In this document: positions 37,590-50,249 of the stretch, piece after piece
Position numbering within the stretch: position 1 is the stretch's first letter
How the letters are laid out: the number at the start of each line of letters is the position of its first letter
Origin: Acanthopleura granulata
Lineage: Eukaryota; Mollusca; Polyplacophora; Chitonida; Chitonidae
Assembly (NCBI GenBank): GCA_016165875.1
Contig: JABBOT010000080.1
Span: forward strand, 17,332,572 to 17,396,571
DNA: 64,000 nucleotides
Reading direction: 5' to 3'
Notes under the pieces: generated by a model
Seen by the model: only the letters and a program-made list of their open reading frames with translations
Told to the model about the DNA's origin: nothing
Databases searched by the model: none
Translations under genes and position numbers: made by a program

Positions 37590-37715
37590 TTTTGCATAGT
37601 GGGCGAGTTGGGACAACTGGAGTAAACCACCGACCTTGGGCAAGTAACGGGCGAACTTTACCACTTACAGCCTACGCCTTTCACCCGTCCCCCTTCATAT
37701 CACTTTCGTTGTGCA
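37590..37715 (-). mobile_element. SINE fragment, family 2 (inverted)
   Basis: The plus strand reads 'actggagtaaaccaccgacc' and 'ttgggcaagtaacgggcga', the reverse complement of the family-2 core at 24855-25185. Confidence 0.75.
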
Positions 37716-38852
37716 TAATATGTTGGTAGACGCCATTAAAGGCCACACGAATGCTGTGAATTACTTGTTGTTTATTACCAAGGTCCTGAGCACAGTAAGA
37801 CGTCTTATAAGCGAAACCTCGTGTATCCATGGCAGATGAAATATAGTCATTTCCTTTATACTACATGTATATGTATGTATAGTTTGTAATGGTATTTGTG
37901 TCTGTTCTTTGTAAAGGTATCTGCTCTTTGTAAAGGTATGTGCTCCTTACAAAGTGTTTGGTCTTCCATGGCTGTTACTGGCACTTGGAGGATTTCGACG
38001 CCATTTACCGAGCAAAATATGGTTACATCCAAACCAGGAGTAGCCATCAGTTTTTGGTAATGACAAGAATATCATTCAACTTGCTAAACAGAAGCCAGGC
38101 TTAAAAAAATTGGGTTCTGAGTAAATCCAAAAACATTACCAAAACATCTCTTGTGTCTTTTAGGCGGCATTCGAAACTGTTGTCTGTCTCTAATTGCACG
38201 ACTCCGACCACTACATTATATACATTCTGAATTTTCTTGGGTCTTTGCCTTTAATGTTGTTTTGAAAACTTGTCTGCTGATCATTGACCTGAAATGTCTG
38301 TTAAAAAGCCTGAATTTGGAAAAAAACGTACGGACATCAGTGAATTCATATCCTATCGCCATTTGTGGATAAGTGTGTGATACTGACATGTTGCTTAATG
38401 GCAGTAGTATACATAGACACTACCTCTCCTCTCCTTTCGCTGGCAAACAACACTCCAGTCAGGCTTATACGTGGATTTTACTATGCATCGCCTTGAAATA
38501 ACCGAAAATACTTCAAATCGGAATTGAAAAACAAACATAATTATTTTACATTTCTCATAAGACGTAAATCCTATGTGATACGCTGGCTAGGCATCTGTCA
38601 AGAGACAGTAGATGTCATTCAGTCAACCAGGGAGCTACTTTGAAATAATTCCTGCGTTTCTGCGCGTTATTTAATTCCTGCATCCCTTCATGCTGGTTTG
38701 CTGTAACGATGGTGACCCTTTTGTGGAGTAATGTGACCATCATGGCCATGAGTGGACATTTCGCAGGGATGACTCAGAATGATAACGCAATCAGGTTCCC
38801 AGCAATATGAACTAAACAACAGGCGAGATGGACATCCTAGAGGGGATTTTTG

Positions 38853-39137
38853 TGATGGTTTGATTTATTTATTTATTTATTTGATTGGTATTTTACGCCG
38901 TACCCAAGAATATTCCACTTATACGACGGCGGCCAGCATTATAGTGGGAGGAAATCGGGCAGAGCCCGGGGGAAACCCACGACCACACCTTCGAACGTAC
39001 GACAGGAGAGGAAGCCAGCATTAACTGGACTTGAACTCACAGCGACCACATTAGTGGGAGGCTTCGGGTCATTGTGCTGCAATAGAGCGCTAACCCACTG
39101 AGCCGGGGGGGGGGGGGGCCCACTGATGGTTTGATTT
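38853..39137 (-). mobile_element. Full-length tRNA-derived SINE, family 1, with 14-bp TSD
   Basis: The element (38867-39123) is flanked by perfect copies of tgatggtttgattt at 38853-38866 and 39124-39137. On the minus strand it has a tRNA-like head (A box 'ggctcagtgggttagcgc', B box 'gagttcaagtcc') and a core with 'gtgggtttcccccgggctct' and 'tataatgctggccgccgtcg'. The tail is 'ggcgtaaaataccaatcaaa' plus (taaa)n. A 14-G run at 39105-39118 corresponds to the head and may be expanded or a sequencing artefact. This is the reference copy for family 1 here. It moves by LINE machinery in trans (family knowledge). Confidence 0.92.
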
Positions 39138-41556
39138 GTCTCCGCTATAGCCGAGCGCAACACATTATCACACCATCAATCGGCGTATAAACCATACACG
39201 GTCTTCGCCAGCAATTTGATATAGTTTATTTTGCACCTACTCTCCCACTTGACTGCAATAGCTTTAATCGGATGTGCTATTCGCTCAATTACCCGTACCA
39301 CTATCGGATGGCAACAAATGTTCCATATACGTGATTGAAAAATCACATGAAGTGACGGTAATTCCATTTTAGTTCCAGCATTTTTCCACTAGGAGCAAAT
39401 GGAATGCAAATATTGTGATCCCAGTTTCAGAATCGACATAACTAGAATAGTTTCATAAGAAATCAGAAATTTAGATGCAGCTTTTTGTCAGACAGATTAA
39501 CAACGTTTGTGTCATAACTTCTAACATATGAAAATCTCATATGAAGAGTGATCCAGCGATACAGAAACACAATTTGAATATATGTTGGTATAGTTCAATT
39601 TTGCAGGATGTAGGATACATCCACATACCCTACACCCTTCAACGGACAGACCTCATCTTCTGACGTTAATTATGAGTAATAATATTGAGTAAAACTGTGC
39701 CAATGATCTGGTGAAGAAATATTACCAATTTCTATCCAGCCAGTTCTTTTTACACTGAGAGGACTTCACAAACTTATTCCGTACGAAAAGCAGTTTAATC
39801 CAGACAGTAGTCATCGTTTTTTCAAATGTTTTTTTGTAATATCAAGCACATAATCCAATGTCCAAAATCCAAGCCAGGCTTGTGCATGAACAAAATGGAG
39901 GGTCAGAAGTAGACCCATTGTGTTCATGCATATTACTTACAAATTACATGTTTCTTGAGTGCACCTAAATTGAGGCTGACACGTGTTTGAAATGCGTGAC
40001 ACTGGAGGTCAATTTGGAAAAAGGTCCCCAATGTTTCGAACGATTGAGTAAAATTCTATCTTGGTACACAAGCTATAACCGGAATATCACCTATCCAAAT
40101 TCCATCGACCTGCTTTCTTCAGAAGCAGCCATAATGAATGACCGCTGGCAACTCGTCTCCAGCGCATTCTCTAGAACCATTGTCTACTGGCGCGGAAGTT
40201 TCAATTCAGATGAGCTTCAGGGCTATTGAAAATCTTTCGCCTGCCCACATCCACTTGGAATTTGATCCCTCTACTTGCCGCCCTGGAGAAATTGCAACCC
40301 CGGCTATAGCCAGTTCGGACCGCGTTTAGTCAGGTCTCCTAAAACACAGGCCATGTGTTTATAGGTTTAGATGGAGGCTATACAGGCAGATCAATGGCTT
40401 TCAGCCCAGCACCCAGAACGTACTCACGTATCTATAGATTAGAAACCCGTTTAATAAGCGATTAGAAATGCGCACCCTAACACCAGGTGTTTTCCAAATC
40501 AAAAATGGTACAAGGCTGATCAAAAAGACAGAGCAAAATTTTAAATCTGTTTACAGGACGTTAGGGAATATCACAGTCAGTTTTAACAAGCTTTACGTGG
40601 CAACGAGTATATAGCTTATATGCCCAAGAGTAACATCAATCTTCGACTCCACGACTTGCCTAAGGTGGTCGCGCGATAGCTTTTATATGCTTGTGAACCT
40701 CAGTCACCCCATTTTTTTTTTATAGAAGATTGAATTTTATTTCCTAACATAAAAAATGACCGCTTTGCGATCACCCTCATTAAAACCTTGTTCCTTTAAT
40801 AGAATTGAGCTTTTTTGTGGTATGATATGCACATCGAATCGCCGGAAGACAAGAAGTCTTTTACGAATCTTGAATTGCGAAAAACTTATCGTGAGCATCG
40901 TCGACCGATTGTTGTCACCAACAGTCAGTCGTTAAATATACATATTATACATATAAACATAATATGGAATGTATATTCCTAACAAAACCATTGCGGAATT
41001 TTGCCTACAGGAAAATTTTCTACAAAATCCGGGTAAGTTGTTCAGAAAATATCTTACCTACATCTGTTAAAATATGAAGTTACCTAAATGTGAAAAAAAT
41101 ACACAGCCAGGAAAACTGCAAAACTGGGTCATAGCTGGATATCGACGGCAGTTGTGATGGAGACACGTCTAATCCCGTCACTGGACAATCTTACGTGTGT
41201 TACCCATCCAATATATCATTAAATTTATCGGTTAGTACAAAGTAGTGTTTCCCATTCAAGCGATTCCAAGTGGAGATCAATACAGACCTGTAAGACCTAA
41301 TAACTGGCAGAACTTTTGATACCTATCTTGGATTGATGAAATATGAACACATACCTGGACTGGTTATGGCAGATCTTTGCCCTGTGTTGTATAAGGTCTT
41401 CAGCATATTTCCGTGAAATGACGTAGTCTGTCTTACGTCAGGGTACATCTTATTTCACAGTCCAGCTAACATCATAATCCATTATAGTTCACAGTTCATT
41501 TTGTTTCACAGTCAATCTTAGCTGATGCATGTAGGCCATGTTATTTCGGATGCAAT
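39138..41556. other. Non-coding region, no gene recognised
   Basis: An 80-codon plus-strand frame at 39987-40229 lacks an ATG and a recognisable domain. A splice-like 22-nt interval near 41009-41031 (gcctacag ... gtaagtt) is too short to interpret. Confidence 0.45.
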
Positions 41557-42000
41557 ATGGTGTATTGCGAACATTGCGATAAACACACGCAACGAATTCA
41601 GATAAATCAAGGTAATGTATATGACGACGGTAATTCAGTTCTCACTGCCATAAATATGCAAATAACTTGCAGCGTCCTACATTCTGGATTAAGAAGACGA
41701 TGGATCATTGTTAGAAATATAAGATGGAATAAAAAGTGGTACAGCTTACGAAATACTTGTAAACTGAAACCAGAATGCGTAAATATGAATACCGAATGCT
41801 TAAACTTGAGTCCGGAACGCGTAAAAACGACTATTGCTGAGCTTTCCGTGCACAGATGTCGAGCCGTAAAGAAAATGAGCAGCCTGCGTAAAATTTTAGA
41901 TTTTGAGACTTGTTTCCCTCTGACAAAATGTGATACCAAGCTTATGCACGAAACCCTATTCACCATTGCATGCGAACCTCCCTGCATGATGTCAAGGTAA
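41557..42000 (+). CDS. Hypothetical ORF, 147 codons, unsupported
   Basis: It starts at ATG (MVYCEHCDKHTQRIQINQGN) and ends at TAA after ...CEPPCMMSR. It is Cys/Lys/Arg-rich with 11 cysteines, but no domain, signal peptide or membrane segment is apparent and no splice partner was found. The opposite strand is also open for 138 codons at 41607-42023, which weakens the case. It is the longest ATG-initiated frame outside TRHR, and could be chance or a lineage-specific single-exon gene. Confidence 0.15.
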   Translation: MVYCEHCDKHTQRIQINQGNVYDDGNSVLTAINMQITCSVLHSGLRRRWIIVRNIRWNKKWYSLRNTCKLKPECVNMNTECLNLSPERVKTTIAELSVHRCRAVKKMSSLRKILDFETCFPLTKCDTKLMHETLFTIACEPPCMMSR

Positions 42001-42936
42001 AGCTCGATTTCAATACACCACAATATTACTAACTAAAAAAATACCTCATATACATGCAGCTGTATGGTACAAGGTAGAGCCAAGTATTACAGCTGTTACA
42101 CATTACTATGGCAAAATTAATAGAAATTCCGACTTTTTTCCCAACGGAATATTATTACATTCTTTAAACATTTTACTGAAGAGCGACAACATGAATCGAT
42201 TGGAGATGAAAGCGCACAGATAAACGGCGAAATCCACATGAGATGTCAATTTATCAAATATCGGCGCAATTTAAGGGTGGAGGGAATATTATGGCAACTG
42301 CAGCTGTATTATTATATTAAACGCGCGCAAGCATGGTTTTACTTCCTGAAGTAGAAAAGCAGGGTGTAGAGCATGATGGCTAAACCGCGTTGTAATACTA
42401 CCATACATGATAATTAAATATCAGTTGTTTACTTCAACGTGATTGATGATCTGCGCAGTATTTAATACATTGCTGCCGGAAGCGGAGACAGGATGGGGAA
42501 GTCTCTACAAAGATACCAGCGGAACGTCAACCGGTTTCTGCATCGATAAGCCGTAAAGCAACAGATGGAATATTTTAATAATGATACTCGGGACAAATAT
42601 GTATGAAATACATCCATCTGGGTGCGGTTTCAACACGGAAATATATGAACTTCCTGTGGTGCCGTATAACAGCAAGATGAACTATAATATTTAAACGAAT
42701 GGCAAAATCTCCCTAGAATAAATTTTTTTTCACCCTGTTCAAGTTACCATATTTATACTATTTTTTTGCACCTTTAGAAAATGTTTCCAAATTTTCTATG
42801 AATTGAGGAAACAAATAACTACCAAGATACCCCATCGATTATTGCCAGCTTTTCTCTCATAACAACTAAACAGCCACATTTGGGCTGTTTAGCCATAATT
42901 AGGCTGTTTTTGGCCTCACAAAATGAGCCCCCAATT

Positions 42937-43096
42937 GGGGGGGGGGGGTGCTCCGCGGCCGATGTGGTTAGTGCGCTAGGTCCGCCAGCAATCTGTGTAT
43001 GGTCGTGAGTTTCCCCCAGGCACTGCCCGGTTTCCTCCCACCATAATAATATTATTCGTAATATTATTGAGTACGAGTTCAAATTAATGAATAAAT
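42937..43096 (+). mobile_element. SINE, family 1, plus orientation, internally deleted
   Basis: A poly-G run (42937-42948) precedes a tRNA-like head ('cgatgtggttagtgcgctag'), but the B-box region is deleted. It then continues into 'ggtcgtgagtttcccccagg' and 'cccggtttcctcccaccata' and a shortened 'attgagtacgag' tail. Confidence 0.75.
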
Positions 43097-44639
43097 TTTA
43101 CCATATTAGACAAAAGACAATGTATTGGTGATAGTATGTGAAGATAGAAAATCGGTCCGGTCTGCTCATTCAAAAATGTAGTAAAATTTCGGCCTGACTT
43201 AAAATCTCATTCAAAAGCTAGATCTTACAACAAAGTAAGTATCACTTACGTTATACCGGTTTAATCTTTCACGTAGTTTACTACAAATGACCGATCGCCT
43301 AGTATTTTCAACTGACAGGTAATAAGTTCGTGCAAGCCACAAATCTACCTCGTCTCGTTTTGCCAGGGGTTAACCTGTTAATTGTGACTAATTATTTCAC
43401 CGAGACATCAATAATTCAGTTGACACTGGGAAATGGATAATTCAAAAGACGTGTAAAATCGATTTCCTCTCTTTGGTTATGACCTATAGGAAGGTCACGC
43501 CGTGATAACAAGTAAGACGAAGTGTATACTCTGCATTTGGAAGGTCTGAATTCGTCCGAGTGAAATGTCATAATGAGGTTGTCCTACAGCGCTTGTTGCT
43601 TGAGGATCACACCGATGTTTTAGTCCAACGTTTTAAAGTACGGCTTGACCGGAATGGGTTACAAGACGATGTCATCTCTAGTTAAATGACATAAGGTATC
43701 AAACATTCATGATCCTGCCCTTTCAAAGTTTGCGCTACATGGCTGATAAGATTACACCCGACCAAATATATATATTTACATATACACGCCAAGACACCCC
43801 CTTCCCCCAACAACGTTACACCAATTAAGCTTGGAGACATATCGCGCGAACCCCGGAGTTTGTATCCTGACTGTGTTGAGAGCTTTCCGGCCTTAACGCT
43901 ACGTTAAGAATCATTTTAAACCAGTGAGATGATGCTTCTGAAACTGACCTTATGTGCACCTCTCCTTTTTACCTATGCATCAAAGAGGTGCCAATCACAG
44001 ACGCTAAATTGGCAGATCTCCTGTGAAGGAGGTAACATTACGTGAATAGATCACTACAGGATGTCAATGACGAAGAGAACCCAATGAGCCAGACATTTCG
44101 ACAGACAATTGGTATGATATAAAACCCAGCGTAGATTCTTCAAAGAACTTCAGACACAGGCGATGTGACGATGAATACTGAATACAAGCGCATGGGTCTC
44201 ATTAGCAGCTCAGAATCTCTCATCAAAGAAATAACCACTGTCCTAAGTAAATGAGCTACTAAAAGGCAAAGCTACTACTATTCACAGTATCAGAGCAGAC
44301 CATGCATCATCTGTAGCACGTTCCTCTTTTACCATTATAAGTAAACATTTGTCCTGAATTTCTAGTGGTATGGAGACTCCAATTGCATAGCCACATTATT
44401 TTCACTCGAGTAGGATAAAATTTTGGGCTGTTTACCAAAATTTAACAAAGAATAAAGACTTGTAATTGTCTAGGTTATAGGTGAAATTGTCTTTTAGATA
44501 AAATATCTTCATTGTGTACAAGTTGAATTTATCAATAATATAACACCATCCGAAATAATTTGATTTTCTTCGAAACTTACTTGTGCAATACGGGTGAGTG
44601 CTTAAGGTTTAAGGTCGTAATTGACAATTTTTCAGTTAT
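43097..44639. other. Non-coding region, no gene recognised
   Basis: Only short frames; no repeat was recognised by eye. Confidence 0.5.
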
Positions 44640-44920
44640 ATTATCACGAGAAGTCTTTCTGGTGTGTTTTCTTGTAGCAGGCCGCCAAAGTGCTGCCGCC
44701 ACTGGGACATCATGCCGAAGACACCAGACATGACATCCCACCCAGTCACGTTATACTGATACCTGGCCGACCAGTCCTGTTTCCTCTCAACGCTGGGCGT
44801 CAAGCGAGGCAGCAACAAGTACCATTTTTAAAATCTTTGTTATGACCCGACCCGGGATTGAACCTGGATTTCTCGGCATCGAAGCGGACGGTCTAACTAC
44901 CAGGCCACCGAGGCGGTGTG
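44640..44920 (-). mobile_element. tRNA-derived SINE, family 3
   Basis: Minus strand: the head 'ctcggtggcctggtagttag' and B box 'ggttcaatcccgggtcgggt' are followed by 'aaatggtacttgttgctgcc' and a body with 'ccaggtatcagtataacgtg'. It is homologous to 61094-61420 over nearly its full length, but its tail is lost. The tRNA-like part is not a functional tRNA because it runs straight into the SINE body. Confidence 0.8.
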
Positions 44921-45754
44921 TGCAACACGAAGATGGCGGCTTAAGGCTTCATTACTTATGCCTGAAGGGGATTTGAAATGGAACTGAATCTCCTTAATTT
45001 GTTTAAGAGATCAGAAGATTAAATAACATATACCAACACCATATGCTGATTTGATAAACCATTTTCTCAATGCAACCATTCACGTTTTGCCACTAAGCCA
45101 GACTGCTTTGTTCAGATCTTGATAACATCAATCTTACATCAATTGTCGTCTTGCATAATGAATCCAAGTCGATCTCGGACTATACTTTGTGAGTATTTAC
45201 TCTATGCATGTTTGTGGACGGTAGAACGTTCGGGAAGTAGGCATAGAATATAAGAAAATGTCGTCATGAACGTCATAAATCCATAGGCAGAAACCTCTGA
45301 CACAGCGGATAGACCTTTACGCCGAGCTGGTCAGAGTGCAGGTTTTGGTCTTTTATCGATATTGAAATCAAAACATGCGGTGAGGGGAAAAGATACCAAG
45401 CATTTAATGACTGATCAAGGATCTTTACCAAACCAACGCTGATATTCTTGATAACGTATCGAAACTTAGCCCTGTCCCCTATGTGTCTACACCATTGGGT
45501 TTCCTGGGCAACTGCACTTTGTACACAGAACGGGACCCAGCTGCATTGACATACATTAACACGTCTCGGGTCTGCAGTATAAATAATACTGAGGCGCCAG
45601 TGAAAAGAGGAGGGTTGCGAAAAACTCGATATTTGTGGTCAATCTGATAATGTCGGATAACTGGTCCTGGATTCGTACCCCTGCACGTATCATCATGAAA
45701 CATTACGGACTGGTCTTCAGCTGCGTCCAGTGCCAACTTGTGCCAAAGAATTTC

Positions 45755-45887
45755 TCCGAGTATAGAAGCCATTCAGTATCGGGTACAGTTGTTCTACCAA
45801 CACAAGACTTGCTGAGGTTAAGCTGTACAAATGTAATAACCGGAATATATTTGTTATACTCGGACTCTTGCTCAGAGTAAAGTGTGG
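45755..45887 (+). pseudogene. Exon-like segment homologous to 52965-53119
   Basis: Aligned to the exon at 52965-53119, this segment keeps an open frame (NTRLAEVKLYKCNNRNIFVI then LGLLLRVKCG) and a donor-like G|gtgagcg at the same place. Shared blocks include 'ttgctcagagtaa' (against 'atgctcagagtaa') and 'gttatgat' after the donor. A TAG upstream limits the frame. It is probably a decayed paralogous exon. Confidence 0.35.
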
Positions 45888-48039
45888 TGAGCGTTATGAT
45901 GTATTGCAGGTACAGCCGTCAGTTATTTCGTGTGGATCGACACAGGCACACGTGTAATCTAATATTTATGAGCAAGTATTCACTCCCTCAATCTGCGTGT
46001 CGTCAAGTGTACGTTTTTAGAATTTTTTGTTTGTCACGCTCTACGTGAATATGAGAACAACCATTTCGTCATTGTGTGTCAACAGGAAATACGTTCCACT
46101 CTTGCGCGTAACACTCCCTAAACTCTTTTTCCTTTTGATATGCTTACGTCACCCTTAAACGATACACTTTGGTATTCACTCCCCGTATCTCTGTTGTCCT
46201 TGAAACACCGTTAAATGATACGGCTTAACAAGGCTCTCATCTTCTCCATCTCTGTTGTCATGGTTGTCCTTTAAAAACTGCGAAAAAACCCGATCCCGAT
46301 CTCGTCCAGTTACACTTCGAGCGATTAACTCATCGTTTATCAGTGTGGTAAAGCCCACATTGTTTAAAAGCATTTGACTGTTTCTGAGAGGTTTGAGGAG
46401 ATTGGATGGGAGTGTACTGTTGTCATGTTGTGTGTCAGAAGAGTTGTGACTGGCCCTGAATCTCTCTTGGTGTCCGTAATGGATGGACTGGAGGTGGATA
46501 AAGTATGCCAGTGTACGGCACCAGAGGCATCACTGTTAATGGGCTGTATGTTATACAATGCTCTTTGGTCAGATCATCTTTATGACTTTGATGCGGACAA
46601 GTCCTCTTAGATTTAGACCTAGCGTTTGTCAGAAATTCGACTCAGACAAAAGGACAACGTAGCAGTTTAGTGACACTTTATTTCCACAACCATTGTTTTT
46701 TTGTAGAACTAATTGCAAATTGCAAGACCAAATAAATGTTCGTTCGTGTAAGAAGAAAAGGAAATGTCTAGGACCTCGAATATTACAACGGGTATTTCAG
46801 ATTGGAATTATCCATAATTTTTCTATAGAAATTTTTCATCTCAGGCGTGTTTCCAATTGCATTTAAGGCAAAGGAGAAAAAGGCATTAAAGGCCACTTAA
46901 AATATGCCTTTAAGAGTGGGGAAAAACTAATTAAACATACATGACACAAAAGAATAAGAACAATGGCTCTATAATAATCAGCATGTGCCTTAGTCTGTCG
47001 CCGTTTTTGCTAGTGAGGAATGAAAAATGAACTCAGATGTCATTCGAAAAAATAAAATTAGCTTTCACGAACTACACTGCTACTGGTAGCCATCCGGCTT
47101 TTCGAGGATGTACCACTATGGAAAGATCGTTGCATAAACAATCAATTATTTCCTGGCTGTTTCTCATCTCATTCAAAATCACCTTCTGCCACATCCAATA
47201 CTGTATTACTTAATCAGTGGTGTACATAAAAAAAGGTGCTACCGTGTTACACTGAGAAATTAGGCCCTCCAGCCCAAATCAAAAACTATAACAAAATGTG
47301 AAAAGAGTAACAAAACAGCAAAATTTGAAGTAACAGGTGTCAATGGACTTAAATCGTGCTTAGAAAAGTTCCTTCAACACATTCGATTCCTGGTTGCCTC
47401 AGTAATAACCAGGAACCGGGAACCACAACCCCTGGGCGCCATGGACTAATCCAGACAGCCGCTTTACCTCAGACAATTCTAAAAGCTGGTAGGGACCTGA
47501 GCTCATCTTATTAAACTCGTCCAACCAACTAATGTTGACAGAGGCGTGACGTAATTTACACTTACGGGGAATGGCGTATTAGTTCATTGACAGATACTCT
47601 GGACTGAAGAGTATCCATTAATTTTGCTGACACTTCTATTCTCATTACTGATCACTCGGTAATATTTGCAATAAGAAGTAATTTTCTACGTCCATTTATA
47701 CCATCAAGAAACGTTTTCTATGCGCACACTCCGAGAGAAGAAAAAATGATGTATCAGTGCCGCTATGGCCTTCTGTTAAAATGTGGAGGGTTTTCAAAAA
47801 CGCTCATCAGGTAAATATCAATACATTGCTGACGCTTCCTTTCATTCCAGCCGACGTGTTACATCGCAAGAGGGCCTGTGGTAATGGATTTCTTTTATGT
47901 CAAGTTCATTCAGTAATTGCTTACTTCGTACAAATAATTTCCTCGTCATTCTTAAGCCAACAAGCCAGATTTTGTAAATTGTAAACGTTATAAACACTAT
48001 AGCAAAAATGGTACTAAGTTTCAAACTCATCACCACAGT

Positions 48040-48275
48040 TTATTGAATGTCACTGAGTCCTCTAATGGGTTGTCCCAGAACACGACAAACGCACACCAAT
48101 AAGTAACCAGTTATGTCAGTAAGGCTTTCTGATGTTTTGTGAGTTGAGGTGTTTCCCTTGATATCTCCACGGTTTTTCCCATCCATAAGCATGACCTCAG
48201 TCATAGACGTGAAATGCTCTTGGTAACAGCGTAAAATGTAATTAAATAAATAAATTCATCCTATAATTTACCCAT
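48040..48275 (+). mobile_element. Diverged SINE fragment
   Basis: It contains 'ggtttttcccatccataagc' and 'atgacctcagtcatag', then 'aacagcgtaaaatgtaatta' and an 'aataaataaa' tail, a SINE core plus tail in plus orientation. A related decayed copy lies at about 58420-58630. Confidence 0.55.
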
Positions 48276-48540
48276 GTCAGTGATCCAGCAAGAGTGGTGT
48301 TGTAATTTCGATCCAATGGAAAGGTACAACTGCTCTCCGGACTAATTTCACCGCGAGTGTCTGTTGGCGTGAAAAGAAAAGCTAGCCATCACTTAATTAC
48401 CGTGACTTCGGTTTCCTGAAATCCGTATGAGTGAATTTTTTATTTTACAAAATGACAAAGGTTGAATGAAGCAAATAAAGCACATGTCACTGTAGAGCAA
48501 TATAGCGTATTCACATTCATAAACACAAGCTCAACGATAA

Positions 48541-48745
48541 CAATTTTACGGCGTGCTCAAGAATATTTCACTTATACGATGGCGGTCGGCATTATGGTAG
48601 GAGGAAACAGAGAAGAGCCCAGGGGAAATCCACGACATCCACAGGTTGCTGGCAGACTTCTCCACATACAGCCAGAGAGGCAACAGTAGCTGGACTTGAA
48701 CTCACAGCGACCTCATTGATGAGAGGTGCCTAGGTCATTGCTGCC
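48541..48745 (-). mobile_element. SINE, family 1 (most of body plus B box)
   Basis: It runs from 'ttttacggcgtgctcaagaa' through 'acgatggcggtcggcattat' and 'ccacaggttgctggcagac' to 'ctggacttgaactcacagcg', the reverse complement of the B box. Only the 5' head end is missing. It sits inside repeat unit A. Confidence 0.88.
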
Positions 48746-50249
48746 TTTTCCGATCTGCTTACTTTGCAGTCGTAGAAATCATCTTAACTCATCGCTTTGG
48801 GGAAAGGGGTGAACTTTACCATTCAAATATAATCAGACAAAAAACGAGACGCATTTTCGTCTTTTCTGCAGAGAACATTAGAGACAAATTCGGTTATAAG
48901 GCCTAGCCCGTTTTGTGACAGATTATTCCTCCACCAGGCCAGGAATCAAAATTGGAAATTACGTCCGATGAAACTTCCTTAATGGTCCCTCTAAACGAAA
49001 AATGGCAGATAAAAAATTCAGATATTCATTCATTTTGGGTGCGGGTTTCTCTGGGAAGGTCTAATTCATAGACTCTTGCGGGCAAAGCATTAACGATCTT
49101 TTCCGGCCTGTACAAGAGACATTTGCCGAACTCAAGACACCCAACTTCCTTCCTGGCTCTGCATATCTGATGAAAGATTACCCTGTGCTTCAATATATTT
49201 ACCTTTCCCATTCATAGTTAATATTTTCAAGCGTTTCTCATTAAGGTAGAAAGATCGGGAAATAAGAAAATGTTTATTACGATACCTGTCTTCATTTATA
49301 GAGGACATATACCACAAAAAACGTCTGGCCTTGGGCAAGAACATATTTTGCAATTCACACTTAGTGTGATAGTTCTTTGAATAACCTCTTAGAATGGAGA
49401 AACAGCTTGTAAAGCAGATATTTATGGGGCCAGATATTTAGGGGGTGTAGATAAATATTAAGCGAATTCTGAAGAATTCACAGCTCTTTAGGAAGAGTAA
49501 AAAAATATGCTTCACTCGATGATATCATATGGTCATTTGGCACCCCTTTTGCTCTCGGCATACACGGGGCGTAAAATGCAGGTGAACACGAATCAAGGTT
49601 GGGTAACTGTAGACTTGCAGAAATTGAGAAATAAGTCACAGTGAGTTCTTGTACATTTCTGTGCCTCGTCTTCATTATGCGACAATCAAAAGGTAAAAAG
49701 GTCATCTGCTGGTCAGGGATAAGACAGTTGTGATTCACAGCGTGTAAGATGCATATTTCATCATCAAAATCGTCTGAGATAAATGCTTTAATGAGATTGT
49801 GTTAGAAGACTGGGGACAAGGATTACTGCTCTGATTCCTCAGAGCTCTTGACACTGAGTATCGTCGGTACCGATATCGTGATAAATACTGGTGCCAAGTG
49901 GATGTGTGTCCATTCTCCTTCAAGTAAGTGCTGTTACCCCAAGAAAGGGATAGTCTAGTAGATTTCCCAAATTGTACAGATCTTTTAACGCAGATCATGT
50001 AAGTGTTTCTGTTATAGCACGTTTTGTCCTTTGAAATTAAATTCTAGTATTTATGACAGACGTCCACGGGTGGATATTATAATGGCATGGAAGGTTTTAT
50101 TAACCCGGAAACAAATACCGATGTCGCCAAAACCATGTTTATTGCTGAAATTCGACTTTCGTATACAAGGAAAAACACCTTAACTATTAATAACATGAAG
50201 TTATCCATATTCTAACACATTACAAATCTCACCTTGCAAGGTTCTATAT

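Larger units (their letters stand above)
44940..49650. repeat. Segmental repeat unit A
   Basis: First of about four partial units. 44940-45240 matches 50250-50520, sharing 'actaagccag' and the 'gtcgatctcggactat' versus 'gtcgacctgggactac' block. 46150-48050 matches 60415-62110, with 'taaacgatacacttt' at 46156-46170 and 60419-60433, and 'agattggatggg' in both. 48840-49340 matches 59230-59610, sharing 'ggaaggtctaatt'. Identity is about 70-80% by eye with many indels. An exon-like segment lies at about 45755-45887. Confidence 0.6.

Noticed and set aside
44840..44920. Possible tRNA gene (B box ggttcaatcccgggtc)
   Set aside because: It runs directly into a SINE body shared with 61094-61420; it is the tRNA-derived SINE head, lacking a complete cloverleaf and terminator.
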